64,000 bases of DNA from Hyphomicrobiales bacterium (lineage in GTDB: Bacteria; Pseudomonadota; Alphaproteobacteria; Rhizobiales; Rhizobiaceae). The translations under genes were made by a program, and so were the position numbers. Below, piece by piece: positions 45,462 to 54,156 of the stretch. The notes beneath the pieces were generated by a model. That model had not been told where the DNA came from. It was given only the letters and a program-made list of their open reading frames with translations, and did no database searches. The stretch covers positions 1-64,000 of the forward strand of contig UBNQ01000026.1 of the NCBI GenBank assembly GCA_900466875.1. Direction: 5' to 3'. Positions within the stretch are counted from its first letter, which is position 1, and the number at the start of each line of letters is the position of its first letter.

Positions 45462-47408
45462 TCAGTCACGCGCCAAGGCTTCAATCGGGTCAAGTTTCGC
45501 CGCGTTGCGGGCGGGAAGGAAGCCGAAGACAATTCCGATCAGGGTGGAGCAGGCAAAGGCCACAATGATAGAGCCCGAAGAGAAGATCATTTTGAAGTCG
45601 GGGCTCAGCAAATTAAAAAGAGCGCTGATCCCGAGGGCGAGCATCACTCCCATAAAGCCGCCGACAAGGCAGACCATTATGGCCTCGATCAGGAACTGGG
45701 AAAGGATATCGCTGCGGCGAGCGCCAACGGCCACCCGAACCCCGATCTCCTTTGTGCGTTCAGTCACGGACACCAGCATTATATTCATCACACCAATACC
45801 GCCGACAACCAGCGAGATCACGGCGACCGACGAAATCAGCAACGTCAGGGTCTGCGTGGTGGCCTCAATCGTCTCGCGAATGGTCGCTGAGTTGGTAAGG
45901 AAGAAGTCTTTTGCGCCATGCCGACGCTCGATGAGGCGCGAAACCGCAGCCTCGACATTGCCTGGATCGACATCGTCTCTGATACGGACCGTTATGCCGT
46001 CAACGTTCGGACGACCCAGCATGCGGCCCATGGCGGTTGTGTAAGGCGCATAAACGGTCAATGTATCAACCGCCGGGCCGAAGGAGTTTTCCCGTTTCGT
46101 TACACCTACAACCCTCGCGGGCATTGTTCCCAGAAGGATGACCTGTCCCACCGGGTTTACCCGGTCTGGAAACAGGTCTCGCGCGGCGTTAGCATCGATC
46201 ACCACTTTCTGGCTGTAAGCGGTGACGTCCTGGGCGTTGAATAGTTGTCCATTCGCCAGCTCAAGGCCCCGCACACGAAAGAAGTCCGCGCCGACTCCGG
46301 TAACTGTCGCGGTGACGGCCACGGCAGCGCGCTTAACCGTTACGGTCGTTGCGACGGTTGGCGTCACGCTGTCGACATAGGGCTGGTTCATCAGTGCTTC
46401 GGCGTCAGCAGGAACGAGTGTCCGGATCTTGCCCGCCTCCAGATCGCCAATGCCTTTCCCGGCCCGCACCTCGATCGTGTTGGTGCCGAGCGAGCTGATA
46501 CTGTTCAGGATTTGCCGCTGCGAGCCGGCGCCCAGCGCCGAGATAGCCGCTACCGAGGCGATACCGATGATGATGCCGAGCATGGTCAGAAGCGAGCGCA
46601 TTTTGTGCGCCCATATTGCCGCACCCGCCATACGAAAAGCCTCAGTCATCCGGTCAATTGCACCACGCCAGCCAGCGCCCGGGGCGTGCTCGCGGACGGG
46701 ACGGGCCGTCGTGGACCTGGATACATTTCGCTCGTCGGAAATAATAACGCCGTCGCTGATCTCTACAACCCGATCCGCGTGTTCGGCGATCTTCTTGTCG
46801 TGCGTGACGAGGATGATGGTGTGCCCTTCGGCGTGAAGCTCGCGCAGGATCTTCATGACTTCTGCGCCACTATTTGTATCCAGTGCTCCGGTCGGTTCGT
46901 CGGCTAGAATTATCTCGCCGCCATTCATCAAGGCGCGGGCGATCGACACCCGCTGCTGCTGGCCGCCCGAAAGCTTGCCCGGGATATTGCCCGTCCGCTC
47001 GGCCAAGCCCAATCGCGTCAACAGGGAGATGGCTCGCTTGTGCCGGTCGGACCGGCTGCGTCCGGCATAGATGGCTGGCACCTCGACGTTGCTGGCCGCG
47101 CTGAGATCGCCAAGCAGATGATAACGCTGAAAGATGAAACCAAAACGCTCACGGCGTAGCGCGGCGAGTTCGTCCACGGACATCTTCGAGGTCTCGCGTC
47201 CTTCGATCCAGTAGCTGCCGTCCGTCGGACGATCGAGGCAGCCAAGGATGTTCATCAGCGTCGACTTGCCGGAGCCTGAAGCACCAATGATCGCCATCAT
47301 CTCGCCGGCCTCGATGTCGAGGTCGACGTCTTTCAGCACCCGCACCATCTCGTCGCCTGCGGGGAAAGCGCGAGATACCCCGCGGACGCGCATCAGTGGT
47401 TCTTTCAT
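45462..47408 (-). CDS. macB: MacB-type efflux ABC transporter
   Basis: A 648-residue fusion of ATPase and permease, the standard MacB size. The ATPase has Walker A GASGSGKST (residues 42-50), LSGGQQQR and ILADEPTGALD. The first membrane helix follows (LLTMLGIIIGIASVAAISAL), then a large periplasmic domain and three C-terminal helices of the FtsX type. MacB works with MacA and an outer-membrane TolC channel to expel macrolides, peptides, lipids or siderophores. It starts 8 bp after macA ends. No tolC-type gene is in the window. Confidence 0.92.
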   Translation of the reverse strand: MKEPLMRVRGVSRAFPAGDEMVRVLKDVDLDIEAGEMMAIIGASGSGKSTLMNILGCLDRPTDGSYWIEGRETSKMSVDELAALRRERFGFIFQRYHLLGDLSAASNVEVPAIYAGRSRSDRHKRAISLLTRLGLAERTGNIPGKLSGGQQQRVSIARALMNGGEIILADEPTGALDTNSGAEVMKILRELHAEGHTIILVTHDKKIAEHADRVVEISDGVIISDERNVSRSTTARPVREHAPGAGWRGAIDRMTEAFRMAGAAIWAHKMRSLLTMLGIIIGIASVAAISALGAGSQRQILNSISSLGTNTIEVRAGKGIGDLEAGKIRTLVPADAEALMNQPYVDSVTPTVATTVTVKRAAVAVTATVTGVGADFFRVRGLELANGQLFNAQDVTAYSQKVVIDANAARDLFPDRVNPVGQVILLGTMPARVVGVTKRENSFGPAVDTLTVYAPYTTAMGRMLGRPNVDGITVRIRDDVDPGNVEAAVSRLIERRHGAKDFFLTNSATIRETIEATTQTLTLLISSVAVISLVVGGIGVMNIMLVSVTERTKEIGVRVAVGARRSDILSQFLIEAIMVCLVGGFMGVMLALGISALFNLLSPDFKMIFSSGSIIVAFACSTLIGIVFGFLPARNAAKLDPIEALARD

Positions 47409-47416
47409 AGCGCGCC

Positions 47417-48610
47417 CTATCGCTTCGTCGCGGCCAATTGAGCCTGGCCATCCGCGCGTTCGTCCGTGGATGCTCCCAGGACGATGGTCTCGCCCGCCTG
47501 AAGACCGCCAAGGATCTGGATGTCCGCGCCGTTGTCGATACCGACCTGTACCTGCCGGATCTGGACCTCGCCCATTGCGTCCAGTATCCGCACACGCGCC
47601 GTATCACCGGCCCGGGGTGCCCCTTCCACTGCGCTGAGCGGAACCAGCACGGCGCCGCTGACGTGGCTCAAGACGATGGACACCTGCGCCGTCATCGAAG
47701 GCCTCAGGACCCCGTCCGTGTTCGGCACGTCGATCAGCCCGGTGTAATAAACAGCCCCGTTGGTTGAGCCAACTCCGCTCGCGGCGGCGTTGCCATCGTT
47801 GGCGATGGAGGCTGGGGCCGGTTCGACCTGCCGCAACTCTCCATCGAAACGGCGCTTCGGATCACCAAGAATGCTGAACCAGACCGGCAAGCCACGGCTT
47901 ACACGCACGACGTCAGCCTCGGAGATGTCCGCGCGCACCGTCATTGTGTCCAATCGTGCGATCATGACTATGGTCGGCGCGGTCTGCAGAGCATTCACGG
48001 TTTGGCCTTCGTCAGTGACGATCGCCACCACGGTGCCGGCAATTGGGGCGGTGATACGGGTATAGCCCAGCTCTACACCTGCGGATTCGAGCGCGACTTG
48101 CGCCTGGGTGATCTGAGCCTCCAGTGCCTGGACCTCCGCACGCGCATTGTCTCGCGTGGCGACCGCGGCGTCATACTGGGCGCGCGGCGTCGAGCCGCCA
48201 GCCAGCAGGTCACGCTCGCGTTCGAAATCCTTCTCGGCTTTCACCAGACCGGCCCTACGCGCGGCGTGAACGGCGCGGATGTTGGCCAAAGCCGCTTCCC
48301 GGTCCCTCAAGGTGTTGCGCCGTGTCTGGGAATCGATTTCGGCCACCAACTGGCCAGCCTCGACGATATCACCGATCTTGACAGCCAGATGCTCAATGCG
48401 TCCCGAGGCCTGGGCGCCCACGCGCACTAGCTCGAGCGGTTCGAGAACCCCTGTCGCCAACACGACCTCTTCAATGTCACCCGTTCGCGCCTGCGCCGTC
48501 ACCAGTTCAGGTTTCGCTGGTGGACGCAGAAACACGAGCCAGACAACCAGCAGCCCGACAAGGGTCACTGCCGCCAGGATCATACGCTTGCGGGTAATGT
48601 GTCGTGTCAT
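47417..48610 (-). CDS. macA: MacA-type periplasmic adaptor (membrane fusion protein)
   Basis: A 397-residue adaptor. One N-terminal membrane anchor (MILAAVTLVGLLVVWLVFL) is followed by a lipoyl-like barrel split by an alpha-helical hairpin (about residues 80-170) and beta-barrel domains, as in MacA/HlyD. The ATG at 48610 has only a weak ribosome site; a TTG further upstream is less likely. It pairs with MacB immediately downstream. A CGTAAY direct repeat (48662-48677) lies about 50 bp upstream in the matching orientation, suggesting control by an OmpR-type regulator. Confidence 0.9.
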   Translation of the reverse strand: MTRHITRKRMILAAVTLVGLLVVWLVFLRPPAKPELVTAQARTGDIEEVVLATGVLEPLELVRVGAQASGRIEHLAVKIGDIVEAGQLVAEIDSQTRRNTLRDREAALANIRAVHAARRAGLVKAEKDFERERDLLAGGSTPRAQYDAAVATRDNARAEVQALEAQITQAQVALESAGVELGYTRITAPIAGTVVAIVTDEGQTVNALQTAPTIVMIARLDTMTVRADISEADVVRVSRGLPVWFSILGDPKRRFDGELRQVEPAPASIANDGNAAASGVGSTNGAVYYTGLIDVPNTDGVLRPSMTAQVSIVLSHVSGAVLVPLSAVEGAPRAGDTARVRILDAMGEVQIRQVQVGIDNGADIQILGGLQAGETIVLGASTDERADGQAQLAATKR

Positions 48611-48660
48611 CAAGTCTTGGTCCGCGCTATTCAAATCTGCCGGCTTTCTCTGTCACGAGA

Positions 48661-48677
48661 GTTACCGCAAAATTACG
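48661..48677 (-). promoter_or_regulatory. Putative response-regulator box 3, upstream of macA
   Basis: On the minus strand this reads CGTAATTTTGCGGTAAC, two SGTAAY half-sites 11 nt apart, pointing toward macA 50 bp downstream. The CAT -10-like hexamer seen with the other boxes is not evident here, so this is the weakest of the four as a promoter. Confidence 0.5.
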
Positions 48678-48831
48678 TGGAGCTGTCGTCGCGCCTCTCC
48701 CGTCAGGCACGCGCTAGAAAATCAACCGACCGACAAGAGTGCTTGCAGTGTGGATGACGCGCCAGAGATTGCCCGTCAGACGTCGGGCACTCGCGGCCGT
48801 GCCCAGCCAACATCGACGGATGAAGACGACT

Positions 48832-50196
48832 CTACCGCTGCTGAAGAACGCGCCTCTCGCGCCAGCGCACTACAAAGGTGCTGCCCTTACCTGGCGCGGA
48901 AGAAAGCTCGACGTAGCCGCCATGGCGGGTCACGATCTCGTTGACCATGCTGAGCCCCAGTCCTGCACCTGAGCCGTGAGGGTTGACGCGGAAGAAAGGC
49001 TCAAATATGCGCGAATGCTTATCGCTCGCAATTCCACAACCCTGATCGGCGACAGTCACGCTGCCGTCAGCCTCAATACCGACCGATATCTGTCCTCTTC
49101 CACCTCCGTACTGGACTGCGTTCCGTACCAGATTGACGAACGCCCGCTCCAGAGCTTCGGCATCGCCAGGGACAAACACATCTTCCGCGTCGCTGTCGAA
49201 CGAAATTTCGTAGCCTTCGGAGATCGCCAGGGGAGCGAGGTCGGCAACCACCTTGGACACAACGCTGTTGAGATGGACAGGTGCATTCTGCTGGGGCTTC
49301 TGCCGGTATTTCTCGGTGTCCAGAAGCTGGTTCGCGATCGCTGTTAGTCGCTTGATGGCCGTCTGCAGGTGTGTTTTGTCTTCACTTGGTGAAAGCGTAT
49401 CGATTCTCACCTGCAGGACGGCGATCGGCGTTCGAAGTTCATGGGCCGCGTTGACAAAGAAGCGCTCCGTCGCCTCAAAGCCACTATCAAGACGGCGCAA
49501 CGCCCTGTTGATGTCGCGCACCAGGCGAAGCACCTCATTGGGCAAGCCACGCTCTTCCACCAGGGCGCCGCGTGTGTCGAGATCAATCCTGTCAAGACGC
49601 GCCGTAAGATCGCCAAAGGACCGCAAAGCCCAGCGCGTGACAAACGGGACGCCAATCAGGGAAATGGCGACGAGGATCAGCGCCGGCACGCCGACCGCAA
49701 GGTTTCCCAACAGTACGGTCACACCATATTGCGACATCGAAACGCCGCCGGCAAAAATTGTCGCCTCCCCTGCCTGGGTATCAAAGCGCTGCATCCGAGC
49801 TACACTCAACGGGTCATTCAGATCACCGTGGAGTTCGACACTCGTGAACGTCCGCAAGAATGGCATGTTGTCGGCAATTTTCTCAGGCGGCGCGCCGTGC
49901 GCCAAAACAATATCTTTGCCCAGGTCTGCCACAAACCACAGGTCAGGAGCGTCCTCTATAAACTCCTGCAGTCTGGCCGTCGGCGCCAGATGGGTCCGGC
50001 CATTCGGCTCAAGACGGACCGAGTCTGCGATTTCCTGAGACAGCCAGATGGATGTGATAGCGACATCGGGCTTGAGGCCGGAAAGGAGATAAAAAACCAA
50101 GCCCAGCGAGGTGATAACCGCGCAGAGCTGCAGGACAATAAAACCAAAAGTGAAACGCCAGCGAAGGGATGATCCGGCCGCTTTATTTGTGCTCAT
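48832..50196 (-). CDS. Sensor histidine kinase (kinase 2), paralogue of kinase 1
   Basis: A 454-residue inner-membrane kinase that aligns with kinase 1 (25793-27160) nearly end to end: LRWRFTxGFI at the first helix, QEIAxSV in the sensor, QAGEATIxAGGVSMS, and NAAHELRTP with His252 at the same number. The ATPase domain is complete (NLVRNAVQYGG, DQGCGI, GAGLGLSMV). The sensor domain is the most divergent part. Its ATG overlaps the remains of a response-regulator gene exactly as in the kinase 1 operon, but that regulator is ruined, so kinase 2 is an orphan or signals to the regulator at 25132. Confidence 0.92.
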   Translation of the reverse strand: MSTNKAAGSSLRWRFTFGFIVLQLCAVITSLGLVFYLLSGLKPDVAITSIWLSQEIADSVRLEPNGRTHLAPTARLQEFIEDAPDLWFVADLGKDIVLAHGAPPEKIADNMPFLRTFTSVELHGDLNDPLSVARMQRFDTQAGEATIFAGGVSMSQYGVTVLLGNLAVGVPALILVAISLIGVPFVTRWALRSFGDLTARLDRIDLDTRGALVEERGLPNEVLRLVRDINRALRRLDSGFEATERFFVNAAHELRTPIAVLQVRIDTLSPSEDKTHLQTAIKRLTAIANQLLDTEKYRQKPQQNAPVHLNSVVSKVVADLAPLAISEGYEISFDSDAEDVFVPGDAEALERAFVNLVRNAVQYGGGRGQISVGIEADGSVTVADQGCGIASDKHSRIFEPFFRVNPHGSGAGLGLSMVNEIVTRHGGYVELSSAPGKGSTFVVRWRERRVLQQR

Positions 50197-50463
50197 GATG
50201 ACAGCAGTCTATTCCACGAGTTTTGATAACAATCTCGGCCTCCGCTTCGCCAAGCTTTCGGCGCAGGCGGGACATTCTGAGTTAAAGTGAGTTCGATTGG
50301 ATTTCGTCGTCAACGGAATAGATCTGATCCTCAAGGGATGAGCGCAACACGGTAAGACCACGGTTTCGCAAAACGTTTCCATAGAGCGCAGCTCCCCATA
50401 GTTGAGCGCACGCCTAATAAAACTGACATGGATAGAGCATGAGACGCGATCATTTCTGACGTT
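50183..50463 (-). pseudogene. Remnant of an OmpR-family response regulator gene
   Basis: The minus strand encodes the C-terminal DNA-binding domain of a regulator close to 25132-25806, but broken. One frame gives NVRNDRVSCSIHVSFIRR and GELRSME, aligned to NIRYDRVTRDLYVNGIRQ. A one-base shift then leads to VLRNRGLTVLRSSLEDQIYS and VDDEIQSNSL, where TAA stops the frame; MSRLRRKLGEAEAEIVIK continues after it. The final TAA (50183-50185) overlaps the kinase 2 start. Weak homology may extend to about 50560. The receiver domain is gone. Confidence 0.8.
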
Positions 50464-50808
50464 TCACCGCCGAAAATATGGATGGCCTGGCTGTCCTCCC
50501 GATCCAAGGCTACAAGGGCCGTCTGTCAATCGTTGCAAAGCACTAACGCGGAAAACGTATGGCCGCCGAAAATTACGTGAAAGTTACGTGGAATTCTTGG
50601 CCTTGACGCCAGCCCATGAAGCTAGCGAGCCGGCCGACGTGGTCGCGCGGTTTGTCCCTCAGCAAAAGCGCCGTGCAGATCCATTTTCATGGCGGCCTCG
50701 CACTTGATGAGCCAGGTCTAGTTTGCATCGTCATCCGGTACATTATGGTTGAGACATGTAGTGGGGGTGGATGTAAAGGGGGACATTACCGATCTGACTG
50801 TCAGCGGT
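50464..50808. other. Degenerate region between trbI and the regulator remnant
   Basis: 345 bp with no intact gene. The part near 50464-50560 may be further decayed response-regulator sequence (a minus-strand frame reads SALQRLTDGPCSLGSGG, similar to the usual linker). A CGTAAY box lies at 50572-50588. The part from 50600 to 50808 has no recognisable content and no obvious terminator for the trb operon. Confidence 0.45.
50572..50588 (-). promoter_or_regulatory. Putative response-regulator box 4, upstream of the regulator remnant
   Basis: On the minus strand CGTAACTTTCACGTAAT, two perfect CGTAAY half-sites 11 nt apart. A -10-like CATACG starts 12 nt after the second CGTAA, as at boxes 1 and 2. 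It points toward the regulator remnant and kinase 2, and is probably the old autoregulated promoter of that operon. Confidence 0.55.
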
Positions 50809-52116
50809 TCATCGATATTGACTTGGAAAGACAATGTCCTGATCTACTAGCACATTGAATTTGTAACCGGGCCGGATTTGCAGCGCCGGCTGCACGTCCA
50901 TGTTGCGCTGAATTGTCCTGTCAGCCACTCGCCCGAACGTTTCGGCGAAGTTGCGCCGTGCCGCATCAGATGCCGTATCCTGGGTGGCAAGCTTCGAGCT
51001 CTGGGGAACAGCCATGTCGATGCCGGTCCCGATCAGCGCGATCATGACCGCCGAGCCGAAGGTTTTGAGATAGTGGTTGTTCACCTTGTCCTTGAAGCCG
51101 CCGTAGCCTTCCGCATCCGTGCCGGCCATGCCGCCGATCTGCAATGTCGATCCGTTCGGGAAGATGATATCGGACCAAACGACGAGAACCCGGCTCTGGC
51201 CGAACGAGACCTTGCTGTCGTAGCGTCCTAACAGTTTCGTGCCCTGCGGGATCAGCAGGCGATGACCAGTTGCGCTGTCATAGACATTCTGGCTGACCTG
51301 CGCGGTGATCCGACCCGGAAGGTCGGAATTGATGCCCGTTATCAATGTCGCCGGAATGACCGAGCCGCGTTTCAGTTCGTACAGGGACTGCTGTGGTACG
51401 ACGCGGTTTGGCAGATAGCCAAGATCCTTGAGGTCGGCATTGAAGAAGTCTTCCTTGGAGCTCTGTCCATTCGGATCGACATTCTGGCCGCCGAGACCAG
51501 CGCGTAGGGCCGCGGCATAAAGGTCAGAGGCGTTTGCGCTCGCGGCGGCTGTCGTCGTCCGGCCCCCCGCGCCCTCATCTCTTTCCGACCGCGCTTCCAG
51601 CTTGCCGCGATCGATGGCAAGCGGCGCGTCGTAGGCGGTGTCTCGCGCCTGCATTCGGGCCATCCGCTGGCGCTGCTGCTCGCGAAGAATCTGTTCCTGT
51701 TGCTCACGAGCAAGACGCGCCCGCCAAACTTCCTCCGGTTCCAGTTCCTGCCCGCGCCGTTGCTCCTGTCTCTGTTCCGGCTGCAGCGTAAAGGGATTTG
51801 CCGCCTTCTCCCCGGCCTGTTTCGTCTCGATCGGCGTCGGCTGAAACGTTTCCTGCTGCTGTGGCTCGCCAATGATGCCGTCGGTGACGCCGCGCTTGAT
51901 CTGGTCGGCATAGGTCGAGGCCGGATTGCCTGAGCTCGTTTCCGGGCCGCTATCGTTGCCGAAGTAGAGCCCGCGTGAGGCGAGCCCAAAGAAGATGATG
52001 CCGAGAAAGGCAATCAACAGCACAATGACAAGGATTACCGGCACGCGGTTTACCCGCTTTATGCCGGATGCGGCCTGACTGTTTTGCGCACCACCGAGTT
52101 TGAGAGACTGCACCAT
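50809..52116 (-). CDS. trbI: TrbI, VirB10-like channel protein
   Basis: A 435-residue inner-membrane protein. One N-terminal helix (VPVILVIVLLIAFLGIIFFG), a long Pro/Gln/Arg-rich periplasmic linker (about residues 50-170) and the C-terminal VirB10/TrbI beta-barrel domain (VIPATLITGINSDLPG; TKLLGRYDSKVSFGQSR). It spans the envelope and forms the outer-membrane part of the mating channel with TrbG and TrbH. ATG at 52116 has GGAGG 5 nt upstream; the GTG at 52131 is less likely. Last gene of the traI-trb operon, 11 bp after trbH. Confidence 0.94.
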   Translation of the reverse strand: MVQSLKLGGAQNSQAASGIKRVNRVPVILVIVLLIAFLGIIFFGLASRGLYFGNDSGPETSSGNPASTYADQIKRGVTDGIIGEPQQQETFQPTPIETKQAGEKAANPFTLQPEQRQEQRRGQELEPEEVWRARLAREQQEQILREQQRQRMARMQARDTAYDAPLAIDRGKLEARSERDEGAGGRTTTAAASANASDLYAAALRAGLGGQNVDPNGQSSKEDFFNADLKDLGYLPNRVVPQQSLYELKRGSVIPATLITGINSDLPGRITAQVSQNVYDSATGHRLLIPQGTKLLGRYDSKVSFGQSRVLVVWSDIIFPNGSTLQIGGMAGTDAEGYGGFKDKVNNHYLKTFGSAVMIALIGTGIDMAVPQSSKLATQDTASDAARRNFAETFGRVADRTIQRNMDVQPALQIRPGYKFNVLVDQDIVFPSQYR

Positions 52117-52127
52117 GATATCCTCCC

Positions 52128-52607
52128 TCACCCGCGCCGCATGAGGGACAGGGGGCTTGCCGGTGTCGCACCCGATGTCGTCACTGTGTAGGCCCGGCCG
52201 AGTTCGACGCTGCTCGTCGAAAGCCGTGCGAGCACCTGGCCGTCATAGGGCACGATGACATAGGCGAGCGGAACGACGGCAGTCCCGCTATCCGTCTTCT
52301 GGTCGGTAACAACGACGTAGCCCCATCCCTTCAGCGCTGCTTCAAGTGCCTGGCCGAAGGGAGAACCATCCTGTTTGAGCGCAACGGTTGCCTTCCCCTG
52401 TCCGATCTGCTCTGCGAGACGGCTGACCATGTCGCCCGCGATAGCGCCTGCCGCCGGTCCGGAGATCTCTGGAGGTGCCGCGCTCGTGGCGAGACCGCCG
52501 GTGTCCACCGACTGGCAACCGGAAAGGAGGATGGCGAGGCCACTGCCTATGGCGAGGCAGCGGATGGGGCCGAGGCTGTTCGCGGTGTGGCGAAGGAGAT
52601 TCCGCAT
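52128..52607 (-). CDS. trbH: TrbH, conjugal transfer lipoprotein
   Basis: A 159-residue lipoprotein. The signal ends in AILLSGC (lipobox), placing it at the outer membrane. The rest has no known catalytic motif but matches the TrbH position and size in Ti plasmids, where it corresponds to the VirB7-like component near TrbG and TrbI. Its ATG shares one base with the trbG stop (TGATG), so the genes are tightly coupled. Confidence 0.85.
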   Translation of the reverse strand: MRNLLRHTANSLGPIRCLAIGSGLAILLSGCQSVDTGGLATSAAPPEISGPAAGAIAGDMVSRLAEQIGQGKATVALKQDGSPFGQALEAALKGWGYVVVTDQKTDSGTAVVPLAYVIVPYDGQVLARLSTSSVELGRAYTVTTSGATPASPLSLMRRG

Positions 52608-53473
52608 CACCGCCCTCCCCTGCTGATCGTCACCTTCTGCTGCTTCCAGCCGACGCCTGAGACGAGGACGGCACGATCGATATTGTAATCGACCACCATC
52701 ATGTTGCTCTTCATGCGATAGTTGACGATGCGGTTTTGGCCGCCGGAGACGACGAAGAGAACCGGTGCATCCTGACCGGAGATCGAGCGTGGAAACTGGA
52801 TGTAGGTTTTCTGCCCATCGGAATAGACTCGCGTCGGCCGCCAGCCGGCACTGCCCGAGACGGAATAGGCAAAGCTTAATTGCTCCGCCGGAACGCCGGC
52901 GCCGGGAATGGTGCTGGCTTCCAGCCGCGCGTTGACATCGGCAAACTTTGCCGAGACCTCCTCGTGATATTCGAACCCGACACGCGCCATATACTGCGTT
53001 GCATGTGACTTGAGCTGGATATGATAGGTCCGCCGCGACGTCGTCACCACCATCGACGTGACCAGACCCGGCTCTGACGGCTTGACGATCAGATGGATCG
53101 CCTGCCCTCCCGCGGCACCCGAGGTTGCGGGCTCGACTTTCCAGCGCACGGTATCTCCGACCAGCACGTCGCGAACGACCTCGCCACCCTGAAGCTCGAT
53201 GTCGCAAACCTGCAACGGTGAGCAGACGACGGATGGCTGTACCTCGCCATAAAGGAAGATGACTTTGCCGTCCGCGCCTTTCGTCACGAGCCCGCGACTT
53301 CCGCGCCACTGTGTCGAAATCCCCATGCCTTTCGCCTCGTTGGCGGTGACACCATCGGCGGCACGTGCCTGGAAGGTGGGGAGAGCCATCATTGGGAAAA
53401 TCAACAGCATCGCTGCGCTCGCAGTCAGGACGGCGCGTGTTCTAAGATGTCGTATGTTCATGTTGGAAGCCAT
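52607..53473 (-). CDS. trbG: TrbG, VirB9-like outer-membrane channel protein
   Basis: A 288-residue periplasmic/outer-membrane protein with a signal peptide (cleavage near FQARAADG). The middle and C-terminal parts resemble VirB9 ([34 protein letters not shown]). The ATG at 53473 has AAAGG upstream; an ATG at 53461 is an alternative, and a TTG at 53482 would overlap trbF. It forms the outer-membrane complex with TrbI and TrbH. Confidence 0.92.
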   Translation of the reverse strand: MASNMNIRHLRTRAVLTASAAMLLIFPMMALPTFQARAADGVTANEAKGMGISTQWRGSRGLVTKGADGKVIFLYGEVQPSVVCSPLQVCDIELQGGEVVRDVLVGDTVRWKVEPATSGAAGGQAIHLIVKPSEPGLVTSMVVTTSRRTYHIQLKSHATQYMARVGFEYHEEVSAKFADVNARLEASTIPGAGVPAEQLSFAYSVSGSAGWRPTRVYSDGQKTYIQFPRSISGQDAPVLFVVSGGQNRIVNYRMKSNMMVVDYNIDRAVLVSGVGWKQQKVTISRGGR

Positions 53474-53478
53474 GCCTT

Positions 53479-54141
53479 TCAAAGCTGCGCAGTCCAGTCG
53501 AAGTCGCGGAGGTACAGACCGATGGGATTAAGACGGATGACACCCTCGTCCTGCGGCGGCGTCAGTGTCACCGTGGCGATGCCCCGGAAGCGGCGGGTCG
53601 CAGTCTCCTTGCCGCGCCGGTCCCGCTCGAACTCGGTCCAGTCGATCTGGTAGCTCTGGTTCGAAAGCGCGACGATGTTGTTGACCTCGATCGCCACCGT
53701 TGCGGTCTTGGCCTTCTCGAACGGCGAATTCGAGCGGAACCAGGCATTGACCTTTTCGGTCGCCGGATCGGAGGTGCGGAGCAGCCCATAGGTCCTGTCG
53801 ATATATTGCTTCTGCACGACCGCATCCGGCGTGACGGACCGGAAGTTCGACACGAAGCTGCCGAGCGTTGCGCGGACCACGCGTGGATCGGCATATTCGA
53901 TCTGCTGCGGGAAGCCGGCGTCGATAGACGTGCCGAGCTTGTCGACCTCGACGATATAAGGGATTAGCTTGACCTGGGTGCTCTGGTAGAGGGCGTAACC
54001 AAAACCGGTCACGGCCATGGTCATGCCGGCGATGCCGACGACGCGCCAGGCGGCTGCCGCCTTGACGTACGAGCCATAACGCTCGTTCCATTCGTTGCGC
54101 GCAGCGATGTAGGGATTATCCGGGATATTCTGTCCGGCCAT
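53479..54141 (-). CDS. trbF: TrbF, VirB8-like inner-membrane scaffold
   Basis: A 220-residue protein with a short cytosolic N-terminus ([16 protein letters not shown]), one membrane helix (about residues 33-52) and a VirB8-type periplasmic domain. VirB8/TrbF nucleates assembly of the transfer channel. ATG at 54141, 15 bp after trbL ends. Confidence 0.93.
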   Translation of the reverse strand: MAGQNIPDNPYIAARNEWNERYGSYVKAAAAWRVVGIAGMTMAVTGFGYALYQSTQVKLIPYIVEVDKLGTSIDAGFPQQIEYADPRVVRATLGSFVSNFRSVTPDAVVQKQYIDRTYGLLRTSDPATEKVNAWFRSNSPFEKAKTATVAIEVNNIVALSNQSYQIDWTEFERDRRGKETATRRFRGIATVTLTPPQDEGVIRLNPIGLYLRDFDWTAQL

Positions 54142-54156
54142 TCTTTCAGCCTCGCA

